DNA of 64,000 nucleotides from Norana najaformis (Eukaryota; Annelida; Clitellata; Crassiclitellata; Hormogastridae), in the NCBI GenBank assembly GCA_964023275.1, contig OZ029914.1, positions 45,385,437 through 45,449,436 on the forward strand, given 5' to 3'. Shown one piece after another: positions 44,620-57,639 of the stretch (within the stretch, counting starts at the first letter, position 1; every line of letters starts with the position of its first letter). The notes under the pieces were generated by a model, which was not told where the DNA came from, did not search any database, and saw only the letters and a list, made by a program, of their open reading frames with translations. The translations under genes were made by a program, and so were the position numbers.

Positions 44620-47600
44620 ATGGATGGAGGAGTACATTTGGAATGTAATCCGCGTTACCTGCTGACCATACCAGGAATACTGAAGATTGTCGAGATAGTA
44701 AGTCGTAAAGTCATAAACTGCATTTTCAGGAGAGTTGATAAGTGCAATTATTGTACTCGAAGTGTCCTTTCAGAAATCATTTGAATATCTCTAAACAGTG
44801 CGGCACAATCGCCACGACATACCTATGCATTTAAGTATGTATTTATTTTATTTATTTATACAGAACACTTGTATAGCGCCCCCTCAGAAGCGCTCCCAAA
44901 CCAACCTCGGCGAAAGAGAACAGTCTTAAGAGAAGAATAGAAGATAGAACTAAAATCCCAGGGCAGAAGACGTAGAGTAACAGGAAGTCCATTCCAGAGG
45001 GTTGGGCCAGCAACAGAGAAAGCACGACGCTGCATGGTCGAGGAGCGAGCGCGAGGCACTAGTAGATTACCACTAGCAGCGGAGCGAAGAGAAGCACGTC
45101 CCAAATTGGACCGGACAGGTAGGCAAAGCTCCCTCAAGTAAGAGGGGGCAATACCCAACAAGAAGTTCCAAACAAAGACAATGACCCTATAGTCGATGCG
45201 CTGACTCATAGGAAGCCAGTGCAACTCATCTCGCATGAAATCAGAGACATGACCAAACCTAGAGATGCCACCAATAAGCCGTGCAGCCGCCCACAGCACA
45301 CGTTCCAGGCACAAAAGCCGTACATCCGGGAGTCCAACATATAAAGAAGAGCAGTAATCCAAACGACTAGTGACAAATGCATGAACCAGAGTCTTAGATG
45401 AGGTGACTGAGAGAGAACGTGAGACAACACGAAGTTGTCGTAGCTGATAATTGCAACTACGACAAAGACGATGTACCTGAGCCTTAAAAGAGAGCTCCTG
45501 ATCCAACTCAATACCAAGGTCATAAACAGTGACTGAGAAGGTGATGTGAGGAAACTCTAAATGTAGTACAGGTAGATTGATTTTAGCCCATTGCTGCCTA
45601 GTGCCCAACCAAACATATTGAGTCTTGGAAGGACTCAATCTCAATCGATTTGAAGACATCCAAGCCACAAGGGAGTCAGAAGCACAACACATAGCTCGAA
45701 CAGCAGCTGCGGCATCAGAAGCAGAACAATGAACATAGGCCTGCAATCGTCGGCATAGGACTGGCTTGAAGCCGAGCACGCGGCTAGCAAAGAGCTAAGG
45801 TCAGCAGTAAGTGTATATAAAGCAAGGGACCCAAAACTGACCCCTGAGGGAATCCAAACAAGGAAGGAACCCAAGGTGAGCGGGATGGGCCATAAACCAC
45901 ACAGAGCACGCACTCAGATAGAAAAGAGGCCAACCAATCGAGAAAGTTGCCAGATAAACCAAAAGAATAGCCAGACGTTCCAAAAGTATAGCATGATCGA
46001 CCGAATCAAATGCAGCACTAACATCAAACAATGCAAGTAAGGTAACTTGAGAACGATCTATGGCACCATATAAATCAGACAGAAGTCGAGTTAAGAGTGT
46101 CCCAGTAGAGTGAAATCTACGAAAGCCAGATTGAGAAACAGGTAGTAGATCATTAGTTTCGAGATAGGTAACTAACTGACTAGATACAATTTTCTCAATG
46201 ACCTTGGACAAAAAAGTAATATTAGATATTGGTCGAAAGTTAGACATGTCCGAGACGCCGAGGTCATCACGCTTGAGAACCGGAATGACGATGGACTTCT
46301 TCTGAGACGGAGGTAGAAGACCCTCTGCCAATGAGCGATTGCAGAGGAGGGTCAGGAAGGGAAGAAGAACGTCGATATAATGCTGAATGTATGTACAGTA
46401 TGTAGGTATGTATGTGTGTATGTATGTGTATGTATATGCATATGTATATATATGTGTGTGTGTTTATATGTAATGTAAGTAAACATTTATGAAGCGTCTT
46501 TCAAGCACCTTCCAAAAGCGCTGTTTGCATGGCTATCTGACTGATCTAAGGTAAAGCAACTCAAGGGAAACAGAAATTGTGATTTGAGCTGAATCAGTTC
46601 AACCAGCGCGTACTATAGTTAAAGGAAGATTGTTCCAATGCACGAAAAGTCCGATGAGTTCGTAACGATGTGCCTAAGCGAGGAACCTGCAAATCTCCAC
46701 GGGCAGTAGAGGCGCAGTGATCAGCGACCAGAAGGATTCACAACTAGAACACAAAACTCTTTGATGTACGCCAGCCGGTGCAGTGCCCACCATTGCCAGT
46801 CGTCCAAACCTTTTCTCCGTAGGAAGCTAGTTGAGAGTTTCTGGCATATATTCAGATATATGCGAGCATTTTGGCTGGTTGGCCATTACTCAGGCCACAC
46901 GATTGAGAACCGTCCGGAGCTGACATTCTCTGAACTGTGGCAATCCCGTCAGGCACTAATTCGTTCTAGCCAAATCCACTAAAAACTTAATGATGAACAA
47001 CTTGATCCAAAGTATCCGTCGTTTATGCGTACTGATCTTTCATTCTGTAGGTTCTCACTATGCTGACATTTGCTTTATCGTTTGGCGGTTATTGGGCTGG
47101 TTATGGAGGAGGTTGGGTGAAATTCTGTGGAATCAGCTGCTGCCTTACCATCGCAGTCTGGCTTGTACTCCATCTGCTCAATGTCATACCACAAATCTCT
47201 GCTAACTATTTAATAGTAAGTGCTACGTCGTTTTTTAAATTAAGTAAATGCAGGGGAAGACACTTAACATATTTTGTTAAGCGAAGGAATGCATATGTAT
47301 CACCGTTTCACAAGAACTGCTATAGAGATAGAGTTAAATGGTTCAACTGTAATTATCGTGTACTACATGTATGTGTTGTGCAATATCCTAGTGGCTAGAT
47401 TATAGGCAGGCCAATCTATTATTAAGTGATTTAGATAGCAAACCTCGTTTCCTTCTGGTTCTTCTTCTCTTTCTTCCTTTTTTATTCTACTCCCTCTCTT
47501 GCCTTCTTATGCTCCTCTTTTTCGTGCTCCTTTTTCTTCCTCTTCTTATCTTCTCTTCTTTATCTCGTCTTCCATCCTTCCTCCTCCTCCTTTTCTCTTC

Positions 47601-50098
47601 CTTCTCCTGCGCTTCCTCCTCCTTTCCTTAACTTCCTCCTCGGCAATCTGTAAGCAATAGATGCTTCCAATTGTAATTTTAACAAGAAACGTGCATCCTC
47701 TTCAACAGAAACCAATCAGTGGCTTATCTACCTAAACATGAATTATGTTAAAGTTCGTTGTCACCTTTTCGATAACTAGCAAATCCACCTGCGGGGCTCC
47801 CGCGCACACACAGAGCCCAATCAACAGATCCGACAATTGACGCCATGCTCGGAGTTTTTATACCGAGGACGAGGACTTTCACTCAGGTCTTTCACTCAAC
47901 GCTGAAAAAACCCTCTTCTACAAATCCTGACCGGATTCTTCCTCTTCCCTTTATCTTACTTTCCGATTCAATTCCAAACACCATACACCATAGCCATCTC
48001 TGTCTGCCTGACTGACTCTAAGATCTTGACCTGGAACCTAATCCTTTGTGTCCATCGATGTTGTTCTGACTAAACGCCTACGAATGACCTGGTTTCCGGG
48101 ACTTAGCTTTCGTTGGACGCTGTAGAAGTCTCGAGATTACGATTACGATTACAATTACGATGAACGACAAGAACCGATGACGTCCACAACACACGCTGCC
48201 TCATCGTACTGCAGTCCCTCGCAGATCGGAGCACAAGCAGCATCCGGGTATCCATCGAGTCTGTACAGGACAGGCTTTTGTCACCAGGCGGCTGTAGACC
48301 TTCTCCTAAATTGAGTTTCGACGTCACTCCAAAAACTCTACTTGCCCTTCATGCTCCTAATCTAAGATTTCCCTGTTGAACCTGACACATAGAGGACTGT
48401 AGGGTCAAGACTTGTTTATCCAACAGGAAACGTGTTCCTTCTCTGACTAGTCCCGATGCGAGCCCAATGGCGACGATGCCTCAATCACATGCGAACAAAT
48501 GCGAAATCAACAAATAAATCTGACATGCTATTCGGTAACAGTAGAAATCGGATCATACAAGGAGTATCGAGCAAATTCCGCATTAAGACGAGCAGTTCAT
48601 CGAACGGAACGAACAATATAGACTAAATAAGAACCAACATGGCCACGGACATGCGCACGGGCATGAGCTTCTCCTCCGCAGACCACGGGGCGGCTCGATG
48701 GTACCCAGATATTCTATTACTATTTTTACCCGAGTTAGGTATAATCCCTCAGGTGGTGAAAAAATTAGTCCGGAGACAGTAATGAGAATCTGGAACGGCT
48801 ACGTCTCATCCGGCTCTGGCAGAGAAGGTATCGCGAAAGGCGATTATTTTTTTTATTCCGAGGTAAGTATAATCCTTCAGGAACTGAAAAATTACTCAAG
48901 GAGCTGTTTATTATTATTATTATTATTATTACAATTATTATTATTATTATTACTACTACTACTACTACTACCACCACTACTACTACTACAATTAGTATTA
49001 TTATTCTAAACCGCATTCATGTTTATAAACAGGAAAAAGCATATCTTCTTCGTCCTTTTGCATATCATACAGTTTCTAAATAGGCCTTCTTGTCCCAGCT
49101 GAGACAGACTCGACTACATGACTTCGTCTGAAGGCCATGGCTTGTTTTGCCTAGCATGTCGATGAGTGAATGAATGCGTTGATTATTTCAGGAGCTGATG
49201 AAGTATTGCGTCATGACAGTCATGCTGCTGATCGGTGGAATTGTCGCTGCTGCTGACGCTGGCGACCTCGCTTATACCATCTATTGGCATCCGTGGTACA
49301 GGCAACGGAGGGATGCTATTGCCGCTTGCTCGGTATGAGAATGACATCAATATGGCTTAGATACCTGTGGATGTCGAATTATTATTTCTGTTAAAATAAT
49401 TTTTAAAATCTTTCCACAACGTTTCTCACATTTTCTTTTTTTAAACTTGGCTTGTTGTTTCCGAACCACCTCTAAGCTTTCTTTCACGTCTGTAGGGTAC
49501 TGATTTCGTTGTCAATTGAACTGACAAAATGGTATAATCCAGTGGTATAATCTCAATGGTTCTGACGTCATTACATGCTGATTAAATCTACTGCCAGTTT
49601 TTGCAACTGCTCACTTAGCCTCCCTTTATCGCAAGAGTAGCAAATGTGTAAGAAATTATGTCGATCATATTCGTCATGATTGTAGGCCTACTTCTTAATT
49701 AAGGTGGCTGACTGGTTACGGCTCTTTGACCTTCCTCTGTGGCACTGGCAAAAATCATGCGCGATCTAAATACATGTTGTCTGGAAGCATAACGACTACG
49801 GCTTTGAGCCTGCTCAGCAGACTCCGTGTAAAATATTTGGGCAAACGTTTGCAAATACTTGTCTGTCACGAAGCAGTAGAGTAAGCTGGAAAACAAACGG
49901 CAAGGCTAACGTTGTAAGGCTGTAAGGCTAACGTTGTTTGTCATTTTGCAGTTCTTTGCCTTCGCGTCAGCTCTGGTCTGCGGAGTCGACACCATGTTTC
50001 AGATCGTCAACTACAGGAGAGGCAACTTTCAATCATCTACCACCACCAGCACGATAGTCACTAGGACCACCGTTTCTGCTGTCAAGGTCGAATACTAG
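44620..50098 (+). CDS. MARVEL-domain tetraspan protein, copy 4
   Basis: Coding exons 44620-44697, 47051-47215, 49192-49332 and 49952-50098 (TAG), all phase 0. The product is 176 aa. Starts MDGGVHLECNPRYLLTIPG and has the same four TM segments as copy 2. First loop GGYWAGYGGGW; TM4 FFAFASALVCGVDTMFQIV; tail ends SAVKVEY. The second extracellular loop (ADAGDLAYTIYWHPWYRQRR) differs sharply from copy 2 while flanking introns are similar. Intron 1 carries a 1.5-kb LINE absent from copy 2. Probably a membrane-domain/trafficking protein; no orthologue assigned. Converges with TMEM42. Confidence 0.85.
44830..46378 (-). mobile_element. CR1/L2-like LINE, 5'-truncated reverse transcriptase
   Basis: On the minus strand: SNFRPISNITFLSKVIEKIV and LFDVSAAFDSVDHAILLERL (first RT Asp), then in another frame FPQGSVLGPLLY, then QSYADDC (the catalytic YADD box), then in a third frame the thumb region LVAWMSSNRLRLSPSKTQYV to AGPTLWNGLPVTLR. 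At least two frameshifts make it dead. It ends in a GCGCTATACAAGTGTTC terminus plus an (AATAAA)n tail at about 44830, inside an ATGT-rich tract that is uninterrupted in copy 2. Confidence 0.9.
46486..46900 (-). mobile_element. LINE 3' end, fourth family (intron 1 of copy 4)
   Basis: Orthologous to 29285-29740 (TTTATGAAGCGnCTTTCAAGCA and an ACCTGCAAATCTCCACGGGC region). Predates the copy 2/4 duplication. Confidence 0.75.
47878..48165 (+). mobile_element. LINE family 1, 3' end (intron 2 of copy 4)
   Basis: GTCTTTCACTCAACGCTGAA (RT C-terminus) through ACCTGGAACCTAATCC to GACGCTGTAGAAGTCTCGAG and (GATTAC)n. Confidence 0.7.
48895..49010. repeat. (ATT)n/(ACT)n microsatellite
   Basis: Trinucleotide runs ATT then ACT in intron 2 of copy 4. 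Confidence 0.9.
49690..49910 (+). mobile_element. Degraded SINE-like unit (intron 3 of copy 4)
   Basis: CGGCTTTGAGCCTGCTCAGC, ACTCCGTG and AATACTTGTCTG parallel 32520-32620 in copy 2. Box A/B are no longer good matches. Confidence 0.5.
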
Positions 50099-50565
50099 GT
50101 CTAGTTCTTCTAAAACTGCCAACGTATCGACAGATTATGGCGCTTAGCAAGCCAATTTATATTCCGAAACTTTTCTGCATTTAGTTTACCTTATCGCCAC
50201 TCAGCGGTTTATAATTCAGACGAAATCTGAAACTTCGGGTTCCCCAGTGATCCCAAGCGCTATGGATATTCAAGTTGCTACATCACCGAGGTGAAGCTGC
50301 TTAGGCTTGTACCGGGGTGTAGCCTACACGCATGTGAGAGTTCCCCATTTTTAACGATCTGAATTTTTGCAGGGTTAAGCAAAATTTGTGTAACGAGTTT
50401 TCTTGTGTCGCTTATAGGTCTTGACAATGTCAAACTATTTACTTAAAATTTCTACGGTCATATTATTGTTACGATTCGCTTTTTTAGCTTAGTTCTGCTT
50501 TGTTTATGTATTTTGATGGGTTAGGATTTATATTTCATTACGGTCTACTTAGGCAATTTATAGAC

Positions 50566-53025
50566 TTTAGGTACAGGATGTGTGCTAGAAATCGTGTGTA
50601 TATTACAGATTTTGTAACATTTATAAAACTAAACAGGAACACTTTCTTGATGACATCTTTTTGCTATTGCAAAAGTTATTCTGTATTTGCATTCAAGACT
50701 GGCATGGGGTGCTTTTAATGCTTTGTGTACGATGTAAGAATAATCTTTTGCTTGTTAAGAATTGTGTGATTTTAATGTTGTGTAAGACGTCACGAACTGT
50801 ATGATTTTAATTTGCTTAACTGAGTTGTGTGATTTTAATTTGTTGTTCAAGATGCCAAGAACTGTGCTGTGTTCAAATCAAATAACTTTTGTTATCCAGA
50901 AGAATATTATTGTAGATTTCTGCAAACATTTTGTTATGTGAAGATGTGTAGATTTTTCATAGGTAGATTTATACAGGTTTGAATGCACTGTTTTGACACA
51001 TTTTCCATAAATCCCACCCTGATGCATCGAATCCACTGCCTTCCCATTTCTCTCAGCTTAAACACAACCCACCCTTGGGACAACCCCCTGATTTGAAGCA
51101 GCACTCGTGAATAATCTGGTGTCCAGCGCTTAGCTTTCAAGTAGCGTTTTAGAAATCTTGAGTATACGACTACAATTCTATTTGGGCCTTTAGGTTTATT
51201 TATGAACAAATCTCCTCCTGAACACAGGCACTGCAGAAGTACTCTTCAGCGCAATTCTCACTTGTCTAAACCGTTTAACAGAATGCATTAAGAACAAATT
51301 CGCATGTAAGCTAATAATGCTTGAGCCTCTAATGATGGTCATCCTCTCAACATCAGTCCTCAGAGACATGGTTCTGGAAGGATCTGTGGTGGTCTGTTTG
51401 TTCAAATACAACAATGACGCATGCAACTGGCTGGGCACAAACCACATACTGTATGCTGGAAGAATACTGGGGCTATATCAAATGATTACTATTTCAAACA
51501 GAATCCACCGTAGCCATCCGACTGTCTGAGTGTCTGACTCCTGGATCTTGACCCTTTTGCCTATCGATTTTGTTTTGACTGAGCGCCTGTGAATAAGCTG
51601 GTTCCCGCGACTTAGCTTTTGTTGAGCGCTGTAGAAATCTCGAGATTACGATTACGATTACCATGTTGTAATCTAGATTACTACCATGTCGATCTTGCAG
51701 GTCTAACTGTGCAACAGGGTGGTGTACTTTCATACTGCCACATCCAGCAAAGGGACTCTAATTAGATCCAACTCAATACAGACTGGCTGCTGTCTGACTG
51801 AAGTTGGTGTTCACAGCACAGGCTGTACTGAAATAACTGTATGTAACAAATTTAGCAGAGGATGTCCACATTGAGCATAGACTCTCCTCTTGTCTGCATT
51901 TGGGTGACCCCTCTTTGCAGCTGTCCTTAATGGATGATTCCAGAGCTGGAAGTCACCACTACTGGCCCTTGCAGACATATAGACCCAACCAAGCAACCAG
52001 AAAGTGCTGATGGTTGGCACTGTTCACAGTTCCTGGGAGTTGTTGCAATGTCAGTATCAGCGAAGAGAAATGAACACTGAATGAAGCATTTGAGGCACAA
52101 GGTTAGCTAACCGAATGGCCCTCCCTGCTGTCATGCAACATAGTTCTCCAAAATTTCTCAGCACCACACAAAGACCGTGTCAGGGAGACCAGCTTATTTA
52201 CAACACTATACCATATACCAAAGTTTAAGTGCCAGGTCAGAATCTGGAGGTTAGGCCAGAAGATACAGCACACTGCCAAGGTGGAAAGCGATTAAAGATA
52301 GCTCTTCTGCAGGATGTAACATTGTAATCATATTTGCACTTTAGATTAAAGGGTCCTTTCAGAACCATAATCACGAGGACTGATGTTGAAAGATGCATCT
52401 AATAAACTAACGAATACAGGATCACATACATTATCATAAGATAACTGTGAAAGTCCTCACTGTCTGGCTGTTACCCAAATGAAATTACAGATGTTGGCAC
52501 AAGAAAGGCAGACTGACAAAACCTTTACAGTGCATTTGTTTTAATGCATTTCCAACCAATTTCACATATTTACACTTAAAGAAATGCCTACAAATGGGGG
52601 TTTTAGTTGACAGTACATGCAATGCATTTGAAAGTCTTACATGGTCCCTGGTTTAAGTTTCAATAATTGATCAAATCCCTTGATGCCAAACGGGTCTTTT
52701 TCACTGAAAATTGCAACTATCAAGTAAGTTTAAAGATGTGGCTTCAGCCAACCCCAAAATGAACAAGACTGGCCAAAACTGGCTACCCACACATGCAGAA
52801 TTTTGAACATTCTACCCATTCACTGAAGCCAGAATGATATTTTTGATATGGCCAGTCAAACTGTAATGTAAACTTCCAACTACCTGTAGTTCTTAGTGGT
52901 AAGTTGCCTTGCATACTTATACAGGATTCACCCATATTCAAAAATGGTCAAACCTGCAAAATAGCACATCACTAGCTTGCAAGTATATGCTACTATCCAT
53001 CCTCCTATCTTACTAGTTTAATCTG
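50566..53025. repeat. Region between MARVEL copy 4 and TMEM42, source of duplicate 34946-37350
   Basis: No coding frame of its own; probably the TMEM42 3' UTR and downstream flank. Except for the LINE at 51495-51662 and small indels it matches 34946-37210. Confidence 0.7.
51495..51662 (+). mobile_element. LINE family 1 insertion, present here and absent from the 34946-37350 duplicate
   Basis: ATCCACCGTAGCCATCCGAC to GCGCTGTAGAAATCTCGAGA and (GATTAC)n interrupts sequence that is continuous (ATGATTACTACCATGTTGTA) at about 35813-35834. Confidence 0.82.
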
Positions 53026-54807
53026 CTAGCTCACCTTTTCTTTATCAGTACATCCCTGCCTATCATTCACAGATAAACCATCAGCAACTTCACTGGCTGC
53101 AGATGCATGCATTAGTAGAAGCCCAGTTAGAATGAGAGCCGCTCCAATCCACCAAGTGACAGGAAGTTCTTCTCCAAACATCAAGTAGCCTGAAACGGCC
53201 TGGAAATCATGAAAAATCACACACGTTACTTACAAAATAATTTAAAACTCACTACAAAATAAGCAGATCGAAATAAAATAGAAAGCGTTTACCGAAAAAA
53301 TAATGTTCACATCGTTTATTTAATATTTAAGTGCTTACTACATGTAAAAAGTCAGTAAATCTTAATCTACGGCAGAGATGAATGTTCACAAGCGGCCAAG
53401 ACTCAAATGACCAGTTTACCTGTATCGATGTTTTGCATATTATCATAATAAGGTCATAGTTTTACATCAGTAAAGTCCCATGATGCCAAACTCTTTTTCA
53501 ATGCAAAATTGTGACTAACGAGCAAGCTTAAAGAGAGCAAAATTATTAGTATTACATTTACCAAAAGGACGTGTTAGATTTACATCGCATTTATCTACTT
53601 TGAACACGGTAATTAACCAAAATCCACTAACGGTGAAGAAGAAGTTGGAAGCAGTGTTTGTGACTGTGGCAATGACTGATGAAGCTGACTGTAGCGATCT
53701 GACGAAAAGCGTCCACATGACAGCATTAGATGCAAACATCAGACCAAAGCAGAGCAGACGTATGATGAAACTGGCCTACATTCAATCAATTTACAACAAT
53801 CAAACAGATACAATGTTTCAACGCTTGGCATTGACAATTCAGCGCTTCAATGCAGTGGCTTTCCGCAGCACATTCTTCACGTCAGAATTTGACAAGTAGC
53901 AGCCATTGCAGATGTTTCACCTCTTCTCAAACAAGTGTTTAATCCCAAGGATCATATGTAGCTTGGGGGAAACTATAATGTAATACATCAAGTAAATGTG
54001 AATAATTCACATGAAATTAGAACTGTCACAAATGTTATGTTCATGGGCAGATCCAGGGAAGCCAATCCAGACACACCCCCATCCTTGTGTGTTATGCAAA
54101 ATTCTTCATTTTCATTGTCTAGTCAGGTGAGCTGCAAGTTGTCAGTTTGTTGCAATGCTTTTGATCTGCTTTGTTCTTCTAAGACCCCCATGATCTTTCA
54201 AACGCAGAACTGGACTGTTCAGTCAGATGATTTCTGACTATGGTTTCACTTTGAAGCAACCATCAATTGATGCCTTGATCACTACGATAAATGGCGCTAT
54301 AGAAATCAATAGCTTAGATTAGACCATACCTCTGCGGATTAGCGTTGATATGCAGTGTATGTAAGCATGATTACATGAAGAAGTGTGCCTTTACATGACG
54401 ACAACAGCCCCACACCAGGATATTCTAATGGACTTTGCACGTGCAACAGTGAATTTCACACCACATCATCAACTGAAATTCTAAACTCAGAAACTCCGCT
54501 TCTCAATACCTTCTTGGCTTGACATAACATATACGCTATATAAACTTTTGGCCATGTATTACGTTACGACACTAATTAGCCTATACCGGCTAGAACCGCC
54601 TACCGATGAACATAGGGCCATCAAGGAGTTGATCTCCAGCGACCGAACAGAGCCATCCGAACCCGACGCCGTCGTCCAATCGAAAACGCACTCGAGACTT
54701 TTGGCGCATAGATCAGTCACGGCGTTTGACGCCATCGCCAATTTGGCAAAAATCGAGGCCAAAGCCGCACATATTCCGGCAGCAACAGCCAAACCCTGCC
54801 CGATCAT
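53026..54807 (-). CDS. TMEM42: Transmembrane protein 42 (EamA/DMT-like small membrane protein)
   Basis: Three coding exons on the minus strand: 54807-54604 (ATG...; donor GTAGGC), 53775-53632 (acceptor GTAG; donor GTTAGT) and 53199-53026 (acceptor TTTCCAG; TAG), all phase 0. The product is about 173 aa against 159 for the human protein. Recognisable blocks: GICAALASIFAKLAMAS in TM1, FASNAVMWTLFVRSLQSASS, then VIATVTNTASNFFFTAVSGY, LMFGEEL and WWIGAALILTGLLLMH in the last TM. The join FFFT|AVSGYLMFGEE matches the vertebrate pattern. TMEM42 is a four-TM protein of the drug/metabolite-transporter-like fold with no established function. The exon 1 donor is the least certain point. The gene converges with MARVEL copy 4. 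Confidence 0.87.
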
Positions 54808-55084
54808 TGATTTATATTTTTAGTCTAAGTCATCAGCGTGGCACAGGAGTATTCGTTTGAAAACAACCTGAAAACAAACCACAGCAGTTCAAAGGATAGC
54901 GCCTTCCCGTTACCCCTTCAGCGTACCTGTTGAATATTTATTAGTGCAGACGAATACTGCATTCCATTAAGGCCATAACCCGTGTTTATCAGTTTCACAC
55001 ATGAGACAACGCAGAGTCCAGAAAAACCGATCTCCGTGTTCGAAACTCCCCCAGAACTGCGACAGTCATCGGACCCATCTACAA

Positions 55085-55392
55085 ATTCACCTACGCTTCA
55101 CCGCTTGCAATTTCTGCATCGGCCTTTCATTAAAAATTAAAACATTCCTCTTTTACAGATCCTATCCTGACACCCCTTCTTCCTCTTAACTCTCTCTGCT
55201 CTCAAACTCCAAACACCACCACCAGTAGCTGCCACGCTGTCTCTCTGCCTGACTTTTGGATCTTGATCTGGAACCCAACACTTTTGCCTTTTCAATTTTG
55301 TTTTGAATGAGCGCCTGTGAATAAGCTGGTCCCCGTGACGTGGCTTTCGTTGGGCGCTGTAGAAATCTCGGGATTGCATTACGATTACGACT
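55085..55392 (+). mobile_element. LINE family 1, 3' end
   Basis: CTTGCAATTTCTGCATCGGC, RT C-terminus SxFHxKLKTFLFYRSYPDTP, UTR and the GGGCGCTGTAGAAATCTCGG end. Confidence 0.75.
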
Positions 55393-55777
55393 TCCTTTCG
55401 ATATGTAGGCCCTCTGGGCAAACGTTCGCTCGGCTTGGCTCGGCGCACGCAGTGGACGAGACATCGAGGCGCTTCCGAACAGTTCCCTCCTATCGCTTGG
55501 AATAGACTGAATATTGTTTAATTACGTTCCACACGGAATCGTTTTCCACTTCAGTCTTCAAAGATCTCGTCTGAAATATTTGTTATTACCACCGAGATCC
55601 GCAGCTGCGGCCACCCCAGTCGGTAATTGGAATTGATCCAGAAATATCATCCGTAAGCCTAATTTAATTAGCCAATCTCCAAAAATTGCTCTATCGATGT
55701 ACAGGTATGTTCATCCACACGAGAACAACAAAGATTATGACGAGTATGAATATTTGCTAAATGATAACTACCAAGAG

Positions 55778-55945
55778 GGTGCGCGATAGTCTAAGGGTTA
55801 GCGCGCAAGATTGTCAAAAGCGAAGTTGGGGATTCAAATCCTAGCCTCGGCAGAATTTTCCCCAGATTTCGCCCTCTGGGGAACTCGGCTATAATAGAGT
55901 ACACTAACGATTCCTCGCTCAACCCAAAGATATTTGGCGTGTTAA
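55778..55945 (+). mobile_element. tRNA-derived SINE
   Basis: Box-A-like GATAGTCTAAGGGTTAGCGC and box B GGGGATTCAAATCCTAGCC, about 45 bp apart, followed by a short body to ACTCGGCTATAATAGAGTAC. No tRNA 3' half and no second copy in the window. Confidence 0.65.
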
Positions 55946-55964
55946 CAACTGCATTATTCTCTCA

Positions 55965-56198
55965 CAGATCCTATCCTGACTCCTCTTCTTCTTATCCCTC
56001 TTTCCGTTCCAATCCCAAACATCATCCACTGTAGCTGCCAAGTTGTCTCTCTGCCTGACTCTTGGGTCTTGACCTGGAACCGAACACTTTTGCATATCGA
56101 TTTTGTTTTGACTGAGCGCCTGTGAATAAGCTGGTCCCCGCGGCGAGGCTTTCGTTGGGCGCTGTAGAAATCTCGGGATTACGATTACGATTACTTAC
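55965..56198 (+). mobile_element. LINE family 1, 3' end
   Basis: CAGATCCTATCCTGACTCCT to GGGCGCTGTAGAAATCTCGG and (GATTAC)n. Confidence 0.72.
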
Positions 56199-56199
56199 T

Positions 56200-56855
56200 T
56201 GCCTGCAGTGAATCAAAAGTGGCAGTCACATGACGATGATTAAAAAGCGGTGATTTTATAATTATAGGTCTACTAGCTTAACTATTAACAATGAAGATAA
56301 AGGTGACTCAACTCTCCATATGGTCTTCATTTGCGTTAATTCAACAAAAATAAAAGTTCATTTGTTGTTTTATATGAATAAACCTAGAAATTTGAATTTC
56401 GCCTTTTAACCTAATAAGGTGGAACAAAAATGCCGGATTCAAACATAGCGTTTATTTACGCCTATAATGTAGGAATATGCATAACACATGATGAAATCGA
56501 ACGCAGATGTTCAACTAAGTCCACGTTTTTGCTGTCTCAGAAATAAATGACTGTGGCGACATCTGAGGTGGAAAAGCGAGTACCTCCGTATAATTAGTTT
56601 CCTGTATTCATGGTGTAGTGTTGTATAGTTCATGTAGTGTTCTCTACCTCGGAATTTAGTCTCCTCCTCTTTCAAATTCCGCTCCTTAATCTAAAAAGCG
56701 CAAGCTTTCTGAAGCGAACTCAAGAAAGACCTCGACCAGTTCTTGGGTGTCTCATGCAGTTTTTCACTCAGCATTGAAACAGAACTTTCAGACTATCCTA
56801 TCCTGCTTCCGTTCCTAAACCATCAATGACCCCCATCATACGAACTTACCAACAC
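56200..56855. other. Intergenic, nothing recognised
   Basis: No gene, box A/B or tandem repeat visible. Confidence 0.4.
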
Positions 56856-56856
56856 T

Positions 56857-57335
56857 TCACCTCTTGCAATTTCTGCGCTGGTCTTTCACTTCAAACTGAA
56901 AACGTTACTTTTCCATCAACCTTATCCTGATTCTTCCTCTTCCCCATATCTCTCTTCTCGCTTCAATTTCAAACACCATCCACCGTAGCCGTCCTACTGC
57001 CCGCCTGCCTGACTCCTGGATCTTGACCTGGAACCGAACCGAACCTTTTGCCCATCGGTTCTGTTTTGTCTTAGCGCCTGTGATAAACTGATTCCCGCGA
57101 CTAACTCTCGTTGGGAGCTGTAGAAATCTCGAGATTACGATTACGATTACGAATTCCACCGCAGCGTCATATCGTCTGCCCCGTTTGACCCCCGCTCCTG
57201 GATTCTGGCCCAATAACCAAATAACCTGCCTCTTGGGGACTTGATTTGATATATCACCAGTGAATAAGCTGGTCTCCCTGGAGTGGCTTTTGTGTGGCGC
57301 CGAGACATTTCGGAGGATTACATTTACATTTACGT
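56857..57335 (+). mobile_element. LINE family 1, 3' end plus a second diverged tail
   Basis: CTCTTGCAATTTCTGCGCTG to GAGCTGTAGAAATCTCGAGA and (GATTAC)n at 57150. A related tail with AGTGAATAAGCTGGTCTCCC and (ATTTAC)n ends at 57335. Confidence 0.7.
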
Positions 57336-57639
57336 TTCATCTCCAAGTCAAAAAGTCCAAACGTCGACATGCACACGCGTTTGGAAAGACATCTTAGAGA
57401 ATCACAAACGAAAATAAACTGGAATTAAGGGACAAACAGGCAAACAGAAACTAAACAGAGAGGACAGACATACAGGCGGACAAATTTACAGATCGTGTAA
57501 CTAGATTCTTTCACCTGACCGGTTTCAAGGCTCGCGAAGTTACATTGACAAACAAACATACAGATAATTTTCCCCATACAATTCCGAATTATGGGTACCA
57601 GTAACGCAAGTATGCTTACATTTCTCCCCATACATGACA

